A stretch of 64,000 bases of DNA, from contig NC_063066.1 in assembly GCF_018812025.1 (NCBI RefSeq), forward strand, positions 13,144,882 through 13,208,881, read 5' to 3'. Made by a program: the position numbers and the translations under genes. Under the pieces are notes generated by a model. That model did no database searches and was not told the origin of the DNA. It worked only from the letters and a program-made list of their open reading frames with translations. Shown piece by piece: positions 1-13,185 of this stretch (position 1 is its first letter; each line of letters opens with the position of its first letter). This DNA comes from Megalobrama amblycephala (Eukaryota; Chordata; Actinopteri; Cypriniformes; Xenocyprididae).

Positions 1-270
1 GTAATGCAATTAGTTCCAACACTGGGTATAAAGTTGCACTTATTAGAAAAAAAGTCACATTGTGAGATTTAACGTCAAAATTACAAGTAAAGGACACAAC
101 TAGGAGATATATAATGTCAAAATATGTGTGTAAAGTCTCAATGACTAGAAAAAAAAGTCACAATAAATATAGTATAAAAGTATAATATCCAGTATAAAGT
201 TGCAATTACGACATATGAAGTCATAACGTCTGGTATAAAGTTGTGAGAAAGTCACAATTGCGAGATATAG
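1..270. repeat. Decayed minisatellite of gagata/aagtcac(a)at-type units
   Basis: Motifs such as ataaagttg, aaaagtcacaa and gagatata recur every 20-30 bases with many changes (near 26, 50, 105, 151, 195, 232 and 250). The same sort of array, built on ataattatgactt, is at 30850-31015. Confidence 0.6.
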
Positions 271-794
271 TCAAAAAGTTATTTTTTTTTTATGGTGTTT
301 TTGTAAGAGTTGCCACTCTGTTTGCTTCACTTGTCAGAGTTCATCTCAATTTGTTTTCTTTCATTTCTGTCCTGGTGTCTCCCTCTGCTCTCCATACCCG
401 CTTAATTTTCAGTCTCTGCAAACCTTCTTTTTCCACAAGTGCCTGTGATTTACAGCGTTATGTGTGACAGACAGACAGGTTGAGAAGGGAGTGAGGGACA
501 GGCAGAGATAAGCAGATATCTGATAGAGAGGAAACGTGCTCCTGTGGCGAGGACGCTCGTTAGCGTTAGCAGTGGCTAATCCTCTCTTATTAATGGGCTC
601 CATTGCAGTGCTGTTGTGTGCGCAGAGGATTAGCTGTTGTTTGTCTCTCCTCCTGTGTTATGTTGTTCTAGCCTCATGTGGGTCAGAGGGGAGACTATTA
701 CTGAGCTGCCCTGTATAGCAGCTCACACAGACTCGTTTGGTAGTGATGCTTAGCATTGGTGTACAGCTGAATTTACAATGAAGCCCCTGACACA

Positions 795-840
<46 letters not shown>

Positions 841-1686
841 ACCAGTTTATTTCTTACACCCCTAGTGCTTTTGGATAAGGGTATAGGATTTTGTGTGTGG
901 GCCTGTTTTCTTTGGATGGTTTTTCTGGTAAGCCACAGGGTGAATGTGTTTCTGCCCCAGTTAGGCCGCCCTGCCCTGGCATGGCCTGAACTGGCATGAG
1001 TTGTGCCACTGATACCCGTGGGCACTTGTTATTCTAGAGCACAGAGGACGTGGGCAGACACTTGTAACAAAAAGCCCCACAAACACCAGTCACCGAACGC
1101 CTCTACGTTCTGAACTCAGGTCATCGTCGGTGTGCCAAAGACTTACTCATTCCTAAATGTCACAGAACAAATTCATTTTGAGCTGAAAGCGCTACTTTCA
1201 GCCGAAGAGTGTTGAAGCAAAGGCCTTTATTCTTTTCTGTCCTGTCAATATGTAAAGCAGAGAGATCACAAACTGAAATCTGTACCTTAAAGAACTCATG
1301 AAATGGTTTGGCAAATGCAATTTGCACAATATTGTTTTTTAGTCAAAAGCAACTGTGCTTTTTAAAGCTAGTTAAACACTAATTTTGTGCTCTTCACTTT
1401 CTGGGGAAATAACCTGATTTATTTTTTATTTTATTTTTCATTTATTTATTTTATTTTTTTTAGAATAGACAGAATGAAGTATTTTATAATAAAATATCTC
1501 ACTTTTCATCTTTAAATAACCAGTAGCCTTTATTTAAATGCACACCATCAGTAAATAATTTGCTACTTGCTATCACAAGTTGGACATATTCAGAAGAACA
1601 TTTTATCGTCAAAAATGTGAATATACCCCTGAGCAGAAGGTAATATCTGTTTTCCAGCAAAGTAAAGAATTTGGGGCTTATAAAAG

Positions 1687-1727
<41 letters not shown>

Positions 1728-2841
1728 GTGTAGTACATTAGCATATTGATAGCTTCAAAACTAACTGTCATTATCTAAAATAGTTATATGTAACCCTTTC
1801 AAAAATGGGTTAATGTTATTTGCTAAATTTTAAAAATTTTAATCTAAATTTTAAATTTTAAATTTTTTTTTTTAAAAACCTTTAAAATGATGTATGATTT
1901 CATACACCTATCATAACACCTTTTTTAATCACCTAGCAACCTTCAAATCCCTGGTAATACAACCATTGGTGCAAACCAAGTCAAAACCCATATCTATACG
2001 AATATATATATATATATTCAACTTTTTTCCATGATTCCACAATTGTTTGATTAACATTAATGAAACAGACAGCCTATATTAAAACCTACTGTACCATACG
2101 GATCTAATATAATGTTACACATCAGATGTTTTTTTTTTGTTTTTTTTTCCCAAACAGTTAACCAAACGTTCACTTAAGACATAACAGGTAATGTTTGCGT
2201 GAATACTCGCCAAGACAGATTTTTGAAATATGGTAATTCTGTTTATGTGTATATCGGGATCACACGCTGTCCGAGGCGTCTTGGTGCGAGCTCTTCGGAT
2301 CTGTCAGTCAGCGTGAGTAAGATTGTTTGTTTACATCAGCATGATTTTGAAAATGACATTTCTTTGGTTCAGACTCCAATGAATGACTGCGCTTTACAGC
2401 GATACCAAACTTGTGCTTAGGGGAGTGCCAGTAGTCCAGAAACGAGCAGAGAAATACGGCATTTTTCACGGTCAAAGGAAAGGTACTCCTCTCAGAAAAT
2501 GTACAGATAAAGACACTTTTAGATGTGTAATAGCTATTTGCAGCGTTGGGATCGCTAGATAAAGGCTTAATAAACTCATTTTTGTGAAAACCTCGATTTC
2601 GACCAAAATTGAAAATTTTCACTTGCTTTGCCTGTAGCTCGAAATTCCTTCCATCACATTTTCCCAGCACGGGTCACATATTAAGTTTTATTTATTATTT
2701 AAATAAAAATAAAATCCTGACATTTCAGATATGCACTTATATTAAGTTATCAGCCATTTTAGAAGCTAAAACGAATATATCACAGGCTTCACAGGTGTAA
2801 TTGTTACCCTTTGAAGTCAGGGTGAAAGCAGGGTGAAGTCA

Positions 2842-2874
<33 letters not shown>

Positions 2875-3670
2875 TGGACACTTTTCTTCTGTGGTGGATC
2901 TCTGTGTGTATCTGTGTGTGTATGTGTGTGTTACGTGCGTAAAGATGTGTACCGTGGAGAGATCTCTCTGTGTGTGGCCAGTAGAAGTATTGTCCTGGTT
3001 AATTAGCAGCACAGCGGTCATATCCACACACTGGCCTTCAGAGCTCTCTGACACACGAAACGCACACAATAGCAAGTACATTGTGTTGATGTTTCATACA
3101 CTTGCACCACGCTCACGCTGACATGTCCTTCAGACCGCTCTCATGTATTGTTTGTGGCTCTTCTCTGTCCTCTTTCGCCCCTTGAAACTATTCTTTCTAT
3201 CACAATTAACTTTAAACATCACCATCAGCTTTGTCCTTTTAACCATTTTATCTTAAGCTATTGGCACTTTTGGCCCTGTGAACTGATTTAAAACACACAC
3301 TTTCTCTAGGCTCATTTTTCAAACTAACAGTGTTTAACAGTGGCCATCCATGCGTCATAAGAGAATTCTCATTTCCATCGCATTAAGTCATGTGTTGTAT
3401 TTGATATCATTGTGTGAAAAATGATAATGAGTGAAATGATTGTAAAAATGGCCTGTTTGTTTTGCTAAAACTAATTTCATGACTAGAAGTGTAGGTATCC
3501 TAAACACACACAATTACATCATTAAAATGATGCACAATAAAAAAATATTATGTTCACAAGTAATCATACTTTCATTTTTTTTTTTTTTTTCACATATCAC
3601 AAACTCTTATTTTAGACTAATGAAGGCATAAAAAGGTTTAGTTTCCAAGAAAGTTTTAAAGTGAGCATCA
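271..3670. other. Intronic DNA, mostly unclassified, with microsatellites
   Basis: No gene is seen. Simple repeats are (CA)n at about 797-840, (ATT)n at about 1690-1727, and (GT)n running into (GA)n at 2842-2874. A higher-complexity block at about 2190-2690 contains a 120-residue minus-strand open frame with no recognised similarity; I treat that frame as chance or as part of an unidentified old repeat. Confidence 0.5.
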
Positions 3671-3958
3671 TACACTACTATTCCAAAGTTTGTGGGCGGT
3701 AAGATTTTTAATGTTTTTTTTTTTTTTTTCAAAGAAGTCTCTTTTGCTCACCAACGTTGCATCAATTTAATCCAAAATATAATATAACAGTAATATTGTG
3801 AAATATTATTACAGTTTAAAATAACTGTTTCTTATTTCAGTATGTTTTAAAGCAGATTTCAGCAGCCATTACTCCAGTATTCAGTGCCACATGATCCTTT
3901 AGAAATCATTCTCATATGCTAATCTGGTGCTCAATGAACATTTCTTATCATCAAACCA
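3671..3958. mobile_element. Mariner-like non-autonomous element, fragment
   Basis: It starts with tacactactattccaaagtt and runs through gtaatattgtgaaatattat and cattactccag...cacatgatcctt. This is the order seen in the fuller inverted-repeat element at 36848-37788. The right end is missing or unrecognisable. Confidence 0.7.
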
Positions 3959-3959
3959 T

Positions 3960-5336
3960 TTTTACTCTTATATATGAAAACTACCAGTGTTGTTCACAGT
4001 GTCAAGGCTTTTTATGATATGTCGCCTTTAAGGTCTGATGAAATGCATATTTATGCTCATTCTGGCCTTTATCAGTAGAGTGAGCTACTGTATTTGACTT
4101 TAGGGGTTCCCTCAAGAGGAAAATGGCATTAATTTCCATTTAAAATCAAAGCTCTTTCCTTAAGGTTTCTAGAGCGGGGATAGCAGTCAGACACAGCGCT
4201 TTTATTTATGTTTTTTCTTGTTGTGCAACTTGCAGATGAAGTGTCAGTGTTGCAAATAGAGTGAATGAGACTTGTGCGCATTTGCTTGTTAGAGCCTCTG
4301 CGGCTCTTATGTATTTTCTCCCCAAAATCACTTTGTAATCAGCAAGTCCAGAAAGAAAGTAGGCGCATCACATCAACCCAACCATTCCTATTTCATTCCT
4401 ACCCTACTATTTTACCTCATAAGACCCCAAAGCCAAGTTGAGGGAATCATAACAACAACTTGTCCTTGATAGTCTGCCAGGGAGAGCCAGAAAGCATCAC
4501 ATGCAGGTCGTGTCGAGCTGAAAGTAGATAATAGGATGTTTCCCGTCTTTCAGCTTCAAACATTCACACCGTACTTCCTGTCAGGTGAGATACATGGTGG
4601 AAGTGAAGTGGAGAGGGAAAAAAAAAGAAAAAAAAGAAAAGTAATAATGGCATTGTGCACTCACTTTCTTGTGCCCTTTCTCACTCGTTTCTATTGTTAT
4701 TCAGCTTCTAATCTGCAATGCAAGGGAATTAAAGCTGGGAGCTTTGCCCACTATCAGTAGCAGAGAGAAAAATGGATTGTGTTTAATAATGAATCAAACA
4801 AGTTCGGCAACACACACACACACACACACACACACACAGCATACACACTTCCTATATTTCACCTTAAATATTGAAAGCTCTTGATTCTCTGTGCACTTTT
4901 TTTGTGGAGAAGAAAGGAGAAGACAAAAACAGAAGAAATACACAGCATATGAGGATCTTTTTGGGGGCTGCCCTGTGTTGTTTTCCTTTTGAAGAGTCAC
5001 TCGTTTCCATATCCTATCTTCAGATGGGTGTCAGAAGTTCTCCAAACTCTAGAAGCTTGTGCTGATAGATAGACTATCTGTAAATTAAGCTGTAATCTAG
5101 CGTGCCATTGCAAACTGTATTTTAGATCAGAGATTTGGCTCCCAACCAGTGTTGCAAATCTGTTTCCACTCAGTCGCAAACAGGAGGGAATATTTGTTAA
5201 ATGCTAGTATTAAAATTGATCTAGCTATATAATCATGCATCATTAGGATTTTTTTTTTTTTTTTTTATCAAATAGGTATATCAGCTTATAAGGGAAGACA
5301 GAAAGCTTTTTCAATCAAACTTTATGGTGCACATTC

Positions 5337-5370
<34 letters not shown>

Positions 5371-7128
5371 AGCTAATGCTTTACTTAGCTAATGCTAATA
5401 TAATATTTAGCCTATTGTTTGTTCCAAGTTAGACTTGCAAGTTACATTTCCACCGTTGCTTATTATTTTATAAAAATGTAAATTCTTCTAATTTTGCCTG
5501 TTTTATTTTAGTAACTGTTCAGATTTTGGCCCCATTTAGGTTCCTGATAATATTCCATACATTTTAAATATATGGCACTTTGTACAATAAGCTATTTTGT
5601 TAGTGTGTTGGGTCAGCGTTTGATTCCCGATGTAGAATCTGGGTCTTGAAGCAATAACCAGTTGAGAACCACTGATTTAGACCAACGTGGGGTTTGACCC
5701 AGAACAATAACATACTGACACAAATCTATTTCCTCTCTCACCAACCATCCAGTAGCTCCATTCCTTCCCCAGAGGCTTGAGAAGGAGAGAATAAGGAAGA
5801 TAAGTTTGATTGTAAGCAATGCTGCACATTGATTCCTAACTAATGTACCCCTATGAGAAGGATACGCGAGAAAGAGCACATTATTTATTGAAAAACAATA
5901 AATCAGCCATTTAAGATGTTAAAAAAGATGTTTAAAAATGTGTTATGATTTCTTTCTGAAGTTTTTTTTTTTTTTTTTTTTTTCTTCTTTCGGGTATCTT
6001 ATCTTGTTTCAGCCTCTGACAAGATGGAAAAAGAAACACAGGCAGTCTAACTTGAGAGATACTTGCCCGAGGCGTTATTAGATTTAGCTTGTATTAACTC
6101 TGTTTAATACAGCAAGCCATTTTACTACGTGAACAGTATGTGAAATTATGGTAGATCTGACTTATCTCCTGAAGTTTGTGTCTTCAGGATCTAATCACCA
6201 CGCAGATCAAATACAGAACTCAGTTCTGTTTTCATGTTCAGTGTGGAGAGAGAAAATGCTAAATGAAAGCAACGCTGCTTTTTTGTCTTTCCATTTTCTC
6301 AGATAATGATGGTAAATTTGGAATTTGGAGCATGAAATGATGCTACAGTGGCAGAGAGAGTGAGGGCGAAAGAGAGAGAAAGTAAGAACAACAACAAGAA
6401 GAGGATAACAACAGAGACATCACAGAACTGTGCAGCAAACAAAACAATCATATTGCAGTTCTGAAAGCTGAACGTGTCCCATTGAGGGGAAGAATCGTTC
6501 AAAAAGGTCAAAACTTATCTGCATGACTGCACTCTTATAGGCAGGATGGGAAGCTGACTGTTTTAATATGTTCCCCTTAACAACAACAGCATAAAGCAAC
6601 CCAGCCCAGTTTCCTGACGATTAAGTTAATGAGAGAATAGCTCGTTACTCTTCTTCTCATAACGCTGGATTTTCTCATGCCCTTGAATTTCATATGCTGT
6701 TTGTAAATCCGAGAGCCTCCTCTAACAAAGCATTGCTTTTCTAACACATTTATCTCTTTTAATTACTGTTACTATTATTATATTTTCTAGTCATCAAATC
6801 AAGTACAGTATATTACATACCATTCAATGTCACTGGTATTTTTGTATCACTCTCCTTGTGTTTGTTCCAGACATACTTTATGTATCTGTGTTAGTGGTGG
6901 GATTTTTCAGTGAATCTTTCTGCTGGTTACACCAGCTACACCAGTAGGTGGCGACAAGCTTATGAGCAAGTTATTAATTAATTCATTCATTCATTCATAC
7001 TATTTATCAAAACCTCTAATTAATTTAGGAATTAAACATGTGATTGTGATTCATTAATTGAATCATTCATTTAACTGATGTATACAAAACCACTGATTCA
7101 TTCAGGATTGAAAAAGTAAATTGCTGCA
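3960..7128. other. Intronic DNA without recognised genes
   Basis: Holds (CA)n at 4810-4838 and poly(T) runs near 5253, 5338 and 5963. Nothing coding is supported. The stretch at 5655-5680 resembles a short piece of a dispersed repeat. Confidence 0.5.
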
Positions 7129-7860
7129 TCCGAAATTATACTCACTGAGTAAATACTTCTTTTTAATAAGTAATTACATTGCGACCGGTACAAAAAGAAT
7201 GTTCTTTGTAGTATGTAGAGTTGTCTAAAGTACCGACTTCAGTACCAAGTCGTAAACACCTCTGATTGGCCATTGAGTTGACGTGCTCATCGGAGTGATT
7301 GGCTCCAATGATCATTCGGTGATTGGCTCCAATGGTCAGCGCTTCAAAAACGTTGCAAATAGTCATCAATGATGCTCTTCACCAAGCGCTTACACTCATA
7401 CACACGGGAACATTTGAATTCAGGCATCTATCGCAGACCAGTCCACTGATAGACGCCTGCTTTCAAACGCTTCCGCTTTCAAAACGCTTTCAAATTCAAA
7501 CACTTCCATGTGCTTTCAAGCACTCCTGTGTGTTGATCATTGTAGCCAATCGCAGACATATTCGATAAGCACGTAAACACAACGGCCAATCAGAGGTGTT
7601 TACAAATCCGTTCAACAGCACTCAAAGCGTCACATTTTTAAATTTTCAGCACCGATTGGTACCGAAGTCGATACTTTTGACAACTCTTGTAGTACGAATA
7701 TAGTTTGGATGTACTACATCCGTCATGTTGTCATTAACTGTCATTCATGCACACTTTGCAGTCTGTTAGAAGTAGTAAGTCATCAGGGTACTTTTTGACT
7801 ACTGTTTTATGAGTACTGTGAATTCGGACTTGAACATACTACTCATTTCACATACTTTTT
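7129..7860. mobile_element. Host repeat interrupted by a nested hAT-like element
   Basis: The outer parts (7129-7214 and 7688-7860) carry 'ttgctgcatccgaaatt' and 'gtactgtgaattcgga' type sequence, resembling the block at 43300-43990 (cgaattgggatgcagc). Between them lies the element listed at 7217-7687. Confidence 0.5.
7217..7687. mobile_element. hAT-like inverted-repeat element, nested
   Basis: The left end reads agagttgtctaaagtaccga and the right end, reversed, agagttgtcaaaagtatcga. Further in, acacctctgattggcc (about 7256) faces ggccaatcagaggtgt (about 7584). It is flanked by tgtagtat (7207-7214) and tgtagtac (7688-7695), an almost perfect 8-bp target duplication as in hAT elements. No transposase is present. 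Confidence 0.7.
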
Positions 7861-7889
7861 TTTTTTTTTTTGTCTACAACAGTACTGTA

Positions 7890-8536
7890 CATGTCTAATC
7901 ACGTAAGTATGGTATTTATTTGGATGTTTACATTTGATTCTGAATGAGTTTGATAGTGCTCCGTGGCTAAAGCTAACATTACACACTGTTGGAGAGATTT
8001 ATAAAGAATGAAGTTGTGTTTATGAATTATACAGACTGCAAGTGTTTTAAAAATGAAAATAACAACAGTCTTGTCTCTGTGAATACAGTAAGAAACGATG
8101 GTTACTTTAACCACATTTAACAGTACATTAGCAACATGCTAACGAAACATTTAGAAAGACAATTTACAAATATCACTAAAAATATCATGATATCATGGAT
8201 CATGTCAGTTATTATTGCTCCATCTGCCATTTTTCGCTATTGTCCTTGCTTGCTTACCTAGTCTGATGATTCAGCTGTGCACATCCAGATGTCCTGCCCT
8301 TGTGTAATGCCTTGAACATAGGCTGGCATATGCAAATATTGGGGGCATACATATTAATGATCCCGACTGTTACGTAACAGTCGGTGTTATGTTGAGATTC
8401 GCCTGTTCTTCGGAGGTCTATAAGAAGGAAGAAACAATAGTTTTTGAGACTCACTATATGTCATTTCCATGTACTGAACTCTTGTTATTTAACTATGCCA
8501 AGGTAAATTCAATTTTTAATTCTAGGGCACCTTTAA
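7890..8536. mobile_element. TTAA-type non-autonomous element, left-truncated copy
   Basis: This is collinear with 61230-61879: catgtctaatc, ctgttggagagatttataaa, a 22-bp palindrome at 8363-8384, and the end tctagggcacctttaa. About 290 bp of the left part of the fuller copy are missing. The TTAA terminus suggests Kolobok- or piggyBac-like transposition; the superfamily is inferred. Confidence 0.8.
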
Positions 8537-10344
8537 GTAGCCCTTCTTGCCATTCAGAACATGGTGTCTATGTAACATGCACAATACTCTCTGGAGTTAT
8601 GTTCAGATACACTCATTATTAATCATTCCTTCCTCATCAAGTGAACTATGTGATACATGCCATGCAGAGTATGAACAAGCAAGTCAGCAGTTTTGGACAC
8701 AATATATGCATGAATGTGTAAAATGTTTCTGTTGCTCAGATTCTCTCATCCACATTGCGAGTTCAGCACTGCAACGAGATGTCATAATATACATGAGCAG
8801 AGCGAGGAAAAACTTTTCAGTTGTCTGTCCTTTTTCCATACTGACAGCCTGTCAGTGACAGCTACTCTCAGTTGTTGCATGAGAAAGTCTCTTGGCATTG
8901 TGCTGATGCTTACATCATTACCATAGCAACCAATCTAGATATACCGCATGTTCACTAAGCTAAGCAAAGGGATCTGGTTTCGCCACTTACAAAATGACAG
9001 TGCAGATAGTCAGTCCCAAAGGCTAGTTTGTTGTAAATCAAAATGGGATCTCCTTGAAGCTATCTGAAGTTTTGTCATTTTATTAAATTTCTAGTTTTTA
9101 CTTAACTTTTTAGTTTATTATAGAAAAATATAGTAGCAATTACTGTATTTCAGCCAAAACTACGGTTACCATGATATATATATTTGTAAGGATTCCTCGT
9201 CTGTGTTCTGGAGCTTTTGAGTGTTCTATTGGGAAAGGTGAAGAAAGAAGAGGATACTGGGTTGCCAAATCAATATAAGGTGAATGTTCGGGATATATTG
9301 CAGCCCATGCATCCCTGACCTGCTAAGATAAGAGTAGCTTACTCTCTCTGGAGGATGGATAGATGTTGGTTCCCTAGATACAGAAGAATAGAACTCCTGT
9401 GCACGTGTGTGTATGAGAAAGTGTATAATGTGTGCTGTACTGCAGAAAAAAAAAAGAGAGAAAAAGGCTCATCATGTCCAAAACCAGCATATGGTCTTTC
9501 TCAAAACAAGATGTCCGACAGCCATATGTTTGCATGCAGGTTACACACACACACCATCACAAACACGTCACCCTTCTGGTGATCTAATCTCATATTCACA
9601 CACCAACACTCTTTGTAAGCGTGCCCGAAGCTGTCTATGGTTTCAGGACTCTTTTGCACTCTCTTTTAAACAGACACATATGCTTGCAGTTTTTCAGTGT
9701 TTTTTTTTTATTTATTTTTTTATGTATATATAGAAAGGGCACCAGGTCTCAGGGAAGGCAGTGCTGTTACATTTTGTCATTCTGAATGACCCCACCTCTG
9801 ACCTCATATGTGACCCTTTCTCTTTGAGGCTCTTGGCCGACAGAAAGAAAGACAGCACTGTAAAAACACACTCAGCAATATGACACTCAACAGTAACCAT
9901 TCGTTTCAATCTCGATGTGTGTGTATGTGTGCGCTGGTATGAGTAATTGAGCATCTTTTTGCGTGCGTTCCTCAGCTCCCGCCTCCTAACCCTTCTCTTT
10001 TCCTCTCTTATCTGTCATGGTGTGTAACACCGTGTCTACACTAGAAGCTAGCGATGATGTGTTGTGATGCCTTGTGCCACAACGCCTTGAGTCCATCTGC
10101 ACTAGAAGTGTCAAAGCTGTGTATGATTAGAAACAACAGATGATATATACTATATATTTAATTAGTAGGTCAGATTCATCCTAAGGTGACATTGATGTAA
10201 TATTCATGAGGTATTTAAATATATAATGAACTAAATTTATGAAATATATAATATAAAATAATATTTTTAGAAAATGTATTACTTATGGCTGGTAACTTCA
10301 GTTTCATAAGCTATAAAATGGAAATCTAATTTAAATCTTAAATT
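8537..10344. other. Intronic DNA without recognised genes
   Basis: Mostly unclassified. A short piece at about 10027-10125 (gtgtctacactagaagc, then a related ctgcactagaagtg) looks like a dispersed repeat fragment. No coding support. Confidence 0.45.
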
Positions 10345-10362
10345 GATAGTTCACCCAAAAAT

Positions 10363-11102
10363 AGGGTGACCAGACGTCCCGATTTTCAGTTCTATTTTTC
10401 AGTTCTATTTTTAGTGTCCTGACTTATGATGAAAAAATAATTTTTTTGTCCCATATTTCTTCTTTCCTACATTTTCTTTGCCAGGTGATCGTAAAAGCGA
10501 GACATGCGAGAATAACCTAAACAAAGGTAGCCAATCTCATCATAGTATATTTTGGAGAACAAAATTAACATCCAATCACAATTCGTTAACTTGCAGTTAG
10601 TGAAGGTGGGATATTAGAGAGCGTGGAAGAGATCAAGTCAGAGTGCGAAGATGTCAAAGAAGTGTCTGTGTATTTAAACGAGGGTCTTCAAAAAGAGTTT
10701 ATCAAGTTATTATGCGGAGCAAGTCGTGAAAAAGAACTCAATACGGAATGACACACACCAGAAGCACTCTCTCTATGCGCTGTCCCGAATTTAGTTCTCT
10801 TTGCACCTGAATGGTCAAATACAGACACAGTTGTCAAAATGCCCCTCATGTGGAGTATCTCATGTAAATACAGTCGATTATGGCTTAAGAGAACATGGTT
10901 ACTCCAGCTCGGTGAAAACTGGATATGTTTCAGTACATTAGAAGCATTTGGTCTTAAAGTGACAGCAGCCTAAAATATTTGTCATTAATGTTAATCAAAC
11001 AACAAAAGATGTTAAATGTATACATGTTAAGGGTAAAAAAAAAAAGTGGGTATTGCCTGTCCATCCCATCTCGTATTCCACCATGAGAAATCTGGTCACC
11101 CT
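10363..11102. mobile_element. hAT-like element with agggtgaccaga ends
   Basis: Perfect 12-bp terminal inverted repeats: agggtgaccaga at 10363 and tctggtcaccct ending at 11102. Target duplication ccaaaaat (10355-10362) against ccaaaaaat (11104-11112). Length is 740 bp with no intact transposase. A piece matching its right end in reverse is at 20392-20440. Confidence 0.75.
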
Positions 11103-11172
11103 ACCAAAAAATGAAAATTCAGTCATCAATTATATCAAATATATTTCTTCTGTGGAACACAAAAGAAGATAT

Positions 11173-11450
11173 GGTCCCATTTTATATTAGGTGTCGACTA
11201 TGCACTAACATTTATATTAATCATTTGATACAATTCACTTATTATGTACATACATGTTTTTGCACTTATATTTAAAAAAACTGCATATAATTAATTTCTG
11301 TAACTACATCTGTTATTACACTGTTGACCTTTCAGAAACCTCTCCCTAACCTTACCCGTTTCCAACCTCAATAGTACACAATAAGTACATTGTACTTTTT
11401 TTTTCATATAAGTGCATAGTATTTAAAGACAACTAATATAAAGTGTGACC
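11173..11450. mobile_element. Small inverted-repeat element with perfect 8-bp target duplication
   Basis: Ends ggtcccattttatattag and, reversed, ggtcacactttatattag, with perfect gaagatat on both sides (11165-11172 and 11451-11458). 278 bp, no coding capacity. The 8-bp duplication points to a hAT-type mover. Confidence 0.8.
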
Positions 11451-11588
11451 GAAGATATTTTGAGAAAGGACTTAATGTTTTGGGTGTTTTCCATGTCATC
11501 AAAAAAAGTAAATGGTGGCCAAAACTGTATGTTCTTGTAGTCTGCAGAAAAAAGTCACTCAGGTTTGAAACGATATATATATATATAT

Positions 11589-12135
11589 TAGTACTGTGCA
11601 AAGCAAAAAGTCTTAGGCACGTCAGTATTTTCACCCCCCAAAAAAAGTTTTAAATGGAAAGGGTGGTCACACAAAATATTGTTTTGATTTAGTTAATATA
11701 AGTTAATTTATAAATAAAATCTATTTATAACAGTATTTTTTAAAAACATCCTCACTTTACAGCATTTTTACACAAGTGCCTAAAACTCTTCACAGTACTG
11801 TATCTTTGCAGGCAGGTTTCTTCAAGCATCTTAGAGACACGGCCACAGTTCTCCTGGATTTAGTTTGTCTCAGTTTCATCTGTTTATCCATGTAATCACA
11901 GACGGATTCGATGATGGTGAGATCAGATCACTGTGTGGAGCACCGGCTGTTGTCAGACTCCTTGTGTATTCAAAAATCTCACTGGATTATTACAATTAAT
12001 GGCAAAATGAATGTTTGGAAATGTGAACGGATATTTCCTATTGAAACACTACAGCAAAATATATAAATAACTGGCTTAAAACCGTTTTAGGGGGGTGAAA
12101 ATACTGACGTGCCTAAGACTTTTACACAGTACTGT
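11589..12135 (-). mobile_element. Tc1-like element, degraded, with IR/DR-like ends
   Basis: The left end (gtactgtgcaaag...gtcttaggcacgtcagtat) mirrors the right end (atactgacgtgcctaagact...cacagtactgt). A second gtgcctaaaactcttcacag at about 11776 acts as an inner repeat. The middle (about 11805-11960), read on the minus strand, resembles the C-terminal part of a Tc1 transposase, but it is short and broken. Confidence 0.65.
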
Positions 12136-12159
12136 GTGTATATATATATATATATATAT

Positions 12160-13185
12160 ACTGTGAATACAGTAACCTATTAATATGGGCACAGAAATAA
12201 ATGCATGAGTATGTGTGTGGTATGACACAGGCCTGAGATTTACAGTGTGATGTGTGTTTAAAGTGTAAGCCGCCAGGGAAAAAACACATCTTAAAAAATG
12301 ACTAACAATCCTTCAGTGTCTCTAAACTCCTGCCTCTTTGCATTGCATAGATAACATTCATTTGAGGCGTCTATTAAAAATATTCTGTCATTCAGTTGTT
12401 GTTGTTGTTTGTTTTGCTTTGGGGTGTTTTTTTCCACCATTTTTGGTGGCTTTTTTTTTTTTTTTTTTGGCTTTTTTGTTCTAATATTGTAAATTCTGGA
12501 ATTATTTTCTCTCTCACTCACGTTCTCTGGGAATCAAACAATGATATTTACTGGGAATAAGTTAAATCATTTTGTTAGTTGGAAGGAAAATTCTGGATAT
12601 TGAAGGATATTCATATTCATCCCCATTCTGCGTTCTCATCCCCCTGCCCTCATCCCATGTTATAATATGAATTACCCCAAACCATAAATATCGCTGTTCT
12701 TTTCAAAGAGAAATCGAAAGTCTCTAATGATGGCAGATAAAGCAGAATATCTCTCCCTCAACACAAAGTTTGTGAGCATGCGTGGATGTGTGCGCTTGTT
12801 TCTCCTAAATTAAAGTCCGCTGCTGTCCTCAAAAAATCAGCTTGTCTCAGTTATGCGGTTCTCTCTCGACTGTGGTCCTAAAAGCTTATTGAGATGGGAG
12901 AGAGCGTAGGCCTGAGGGCAGCTTTCTCCAGCCATACATTTACTCACTTTTGTTGCATGATTGAAGTTTCCCTCCACTGATTTCTAGAGAGACAGAGAGA
13001 GAGAGAAGCTCTTTCCTTGAAAAAAAAAAAAAGTTCTCTCTCATTCTTCCCCTCTTTTTTCTGTGTCCCTCAGTTCTTCTTCATTAATAATGAAAATGAT
13101 TTTGTGCAGCATAGCATTTGGCTTTGAGTGTTTCTTGTGAGATCTGATTTTTCAGGGCTCTCGATTAAAGATTTTCTTCTTTCTA
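12160..13185. other. Intronic DNA without recognised genes
   Basis: Begins after a (TA)n tract at about 12139-12160. Contains T-rich runs near 12450 and poly(A) near 13021. The open frame in the T-rich tract is low-complexity. Nothing else supported. Confidence 0.45.

Larger units (their letters stand above)
10345..11580. mobile_element. Cyprinid 'tagttcacccaaaaatga' repeat carrying two nested insertions
   Basis: Host pieces are 10345-10362 (tagttcacccaaaaat), 11104-11172 (ccaaaaaatgaaaattcagt through ctgtggaacacaaaagaaga) and 11451-11580 (gaagatattttgagaaagg through gaaacga). Removing 10363-11103 and 11173-11450 gives continuous sequence of a family also seen in part at 15217-15417, 18205-18262, 26205-26265 and 51195-52080. 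Confidence 0.75.

Noticed and set aside
2308..2670. 120-residue minus-strand open frame
   Set aside because: No recognisable domain, and no partner exons or splice evidence; it may belong to an old repeat.
7323..7568. 81-residue plus-strand open frame
   Set aside because: Lies entirely inside the nested hAT-like inverted-repeat element.
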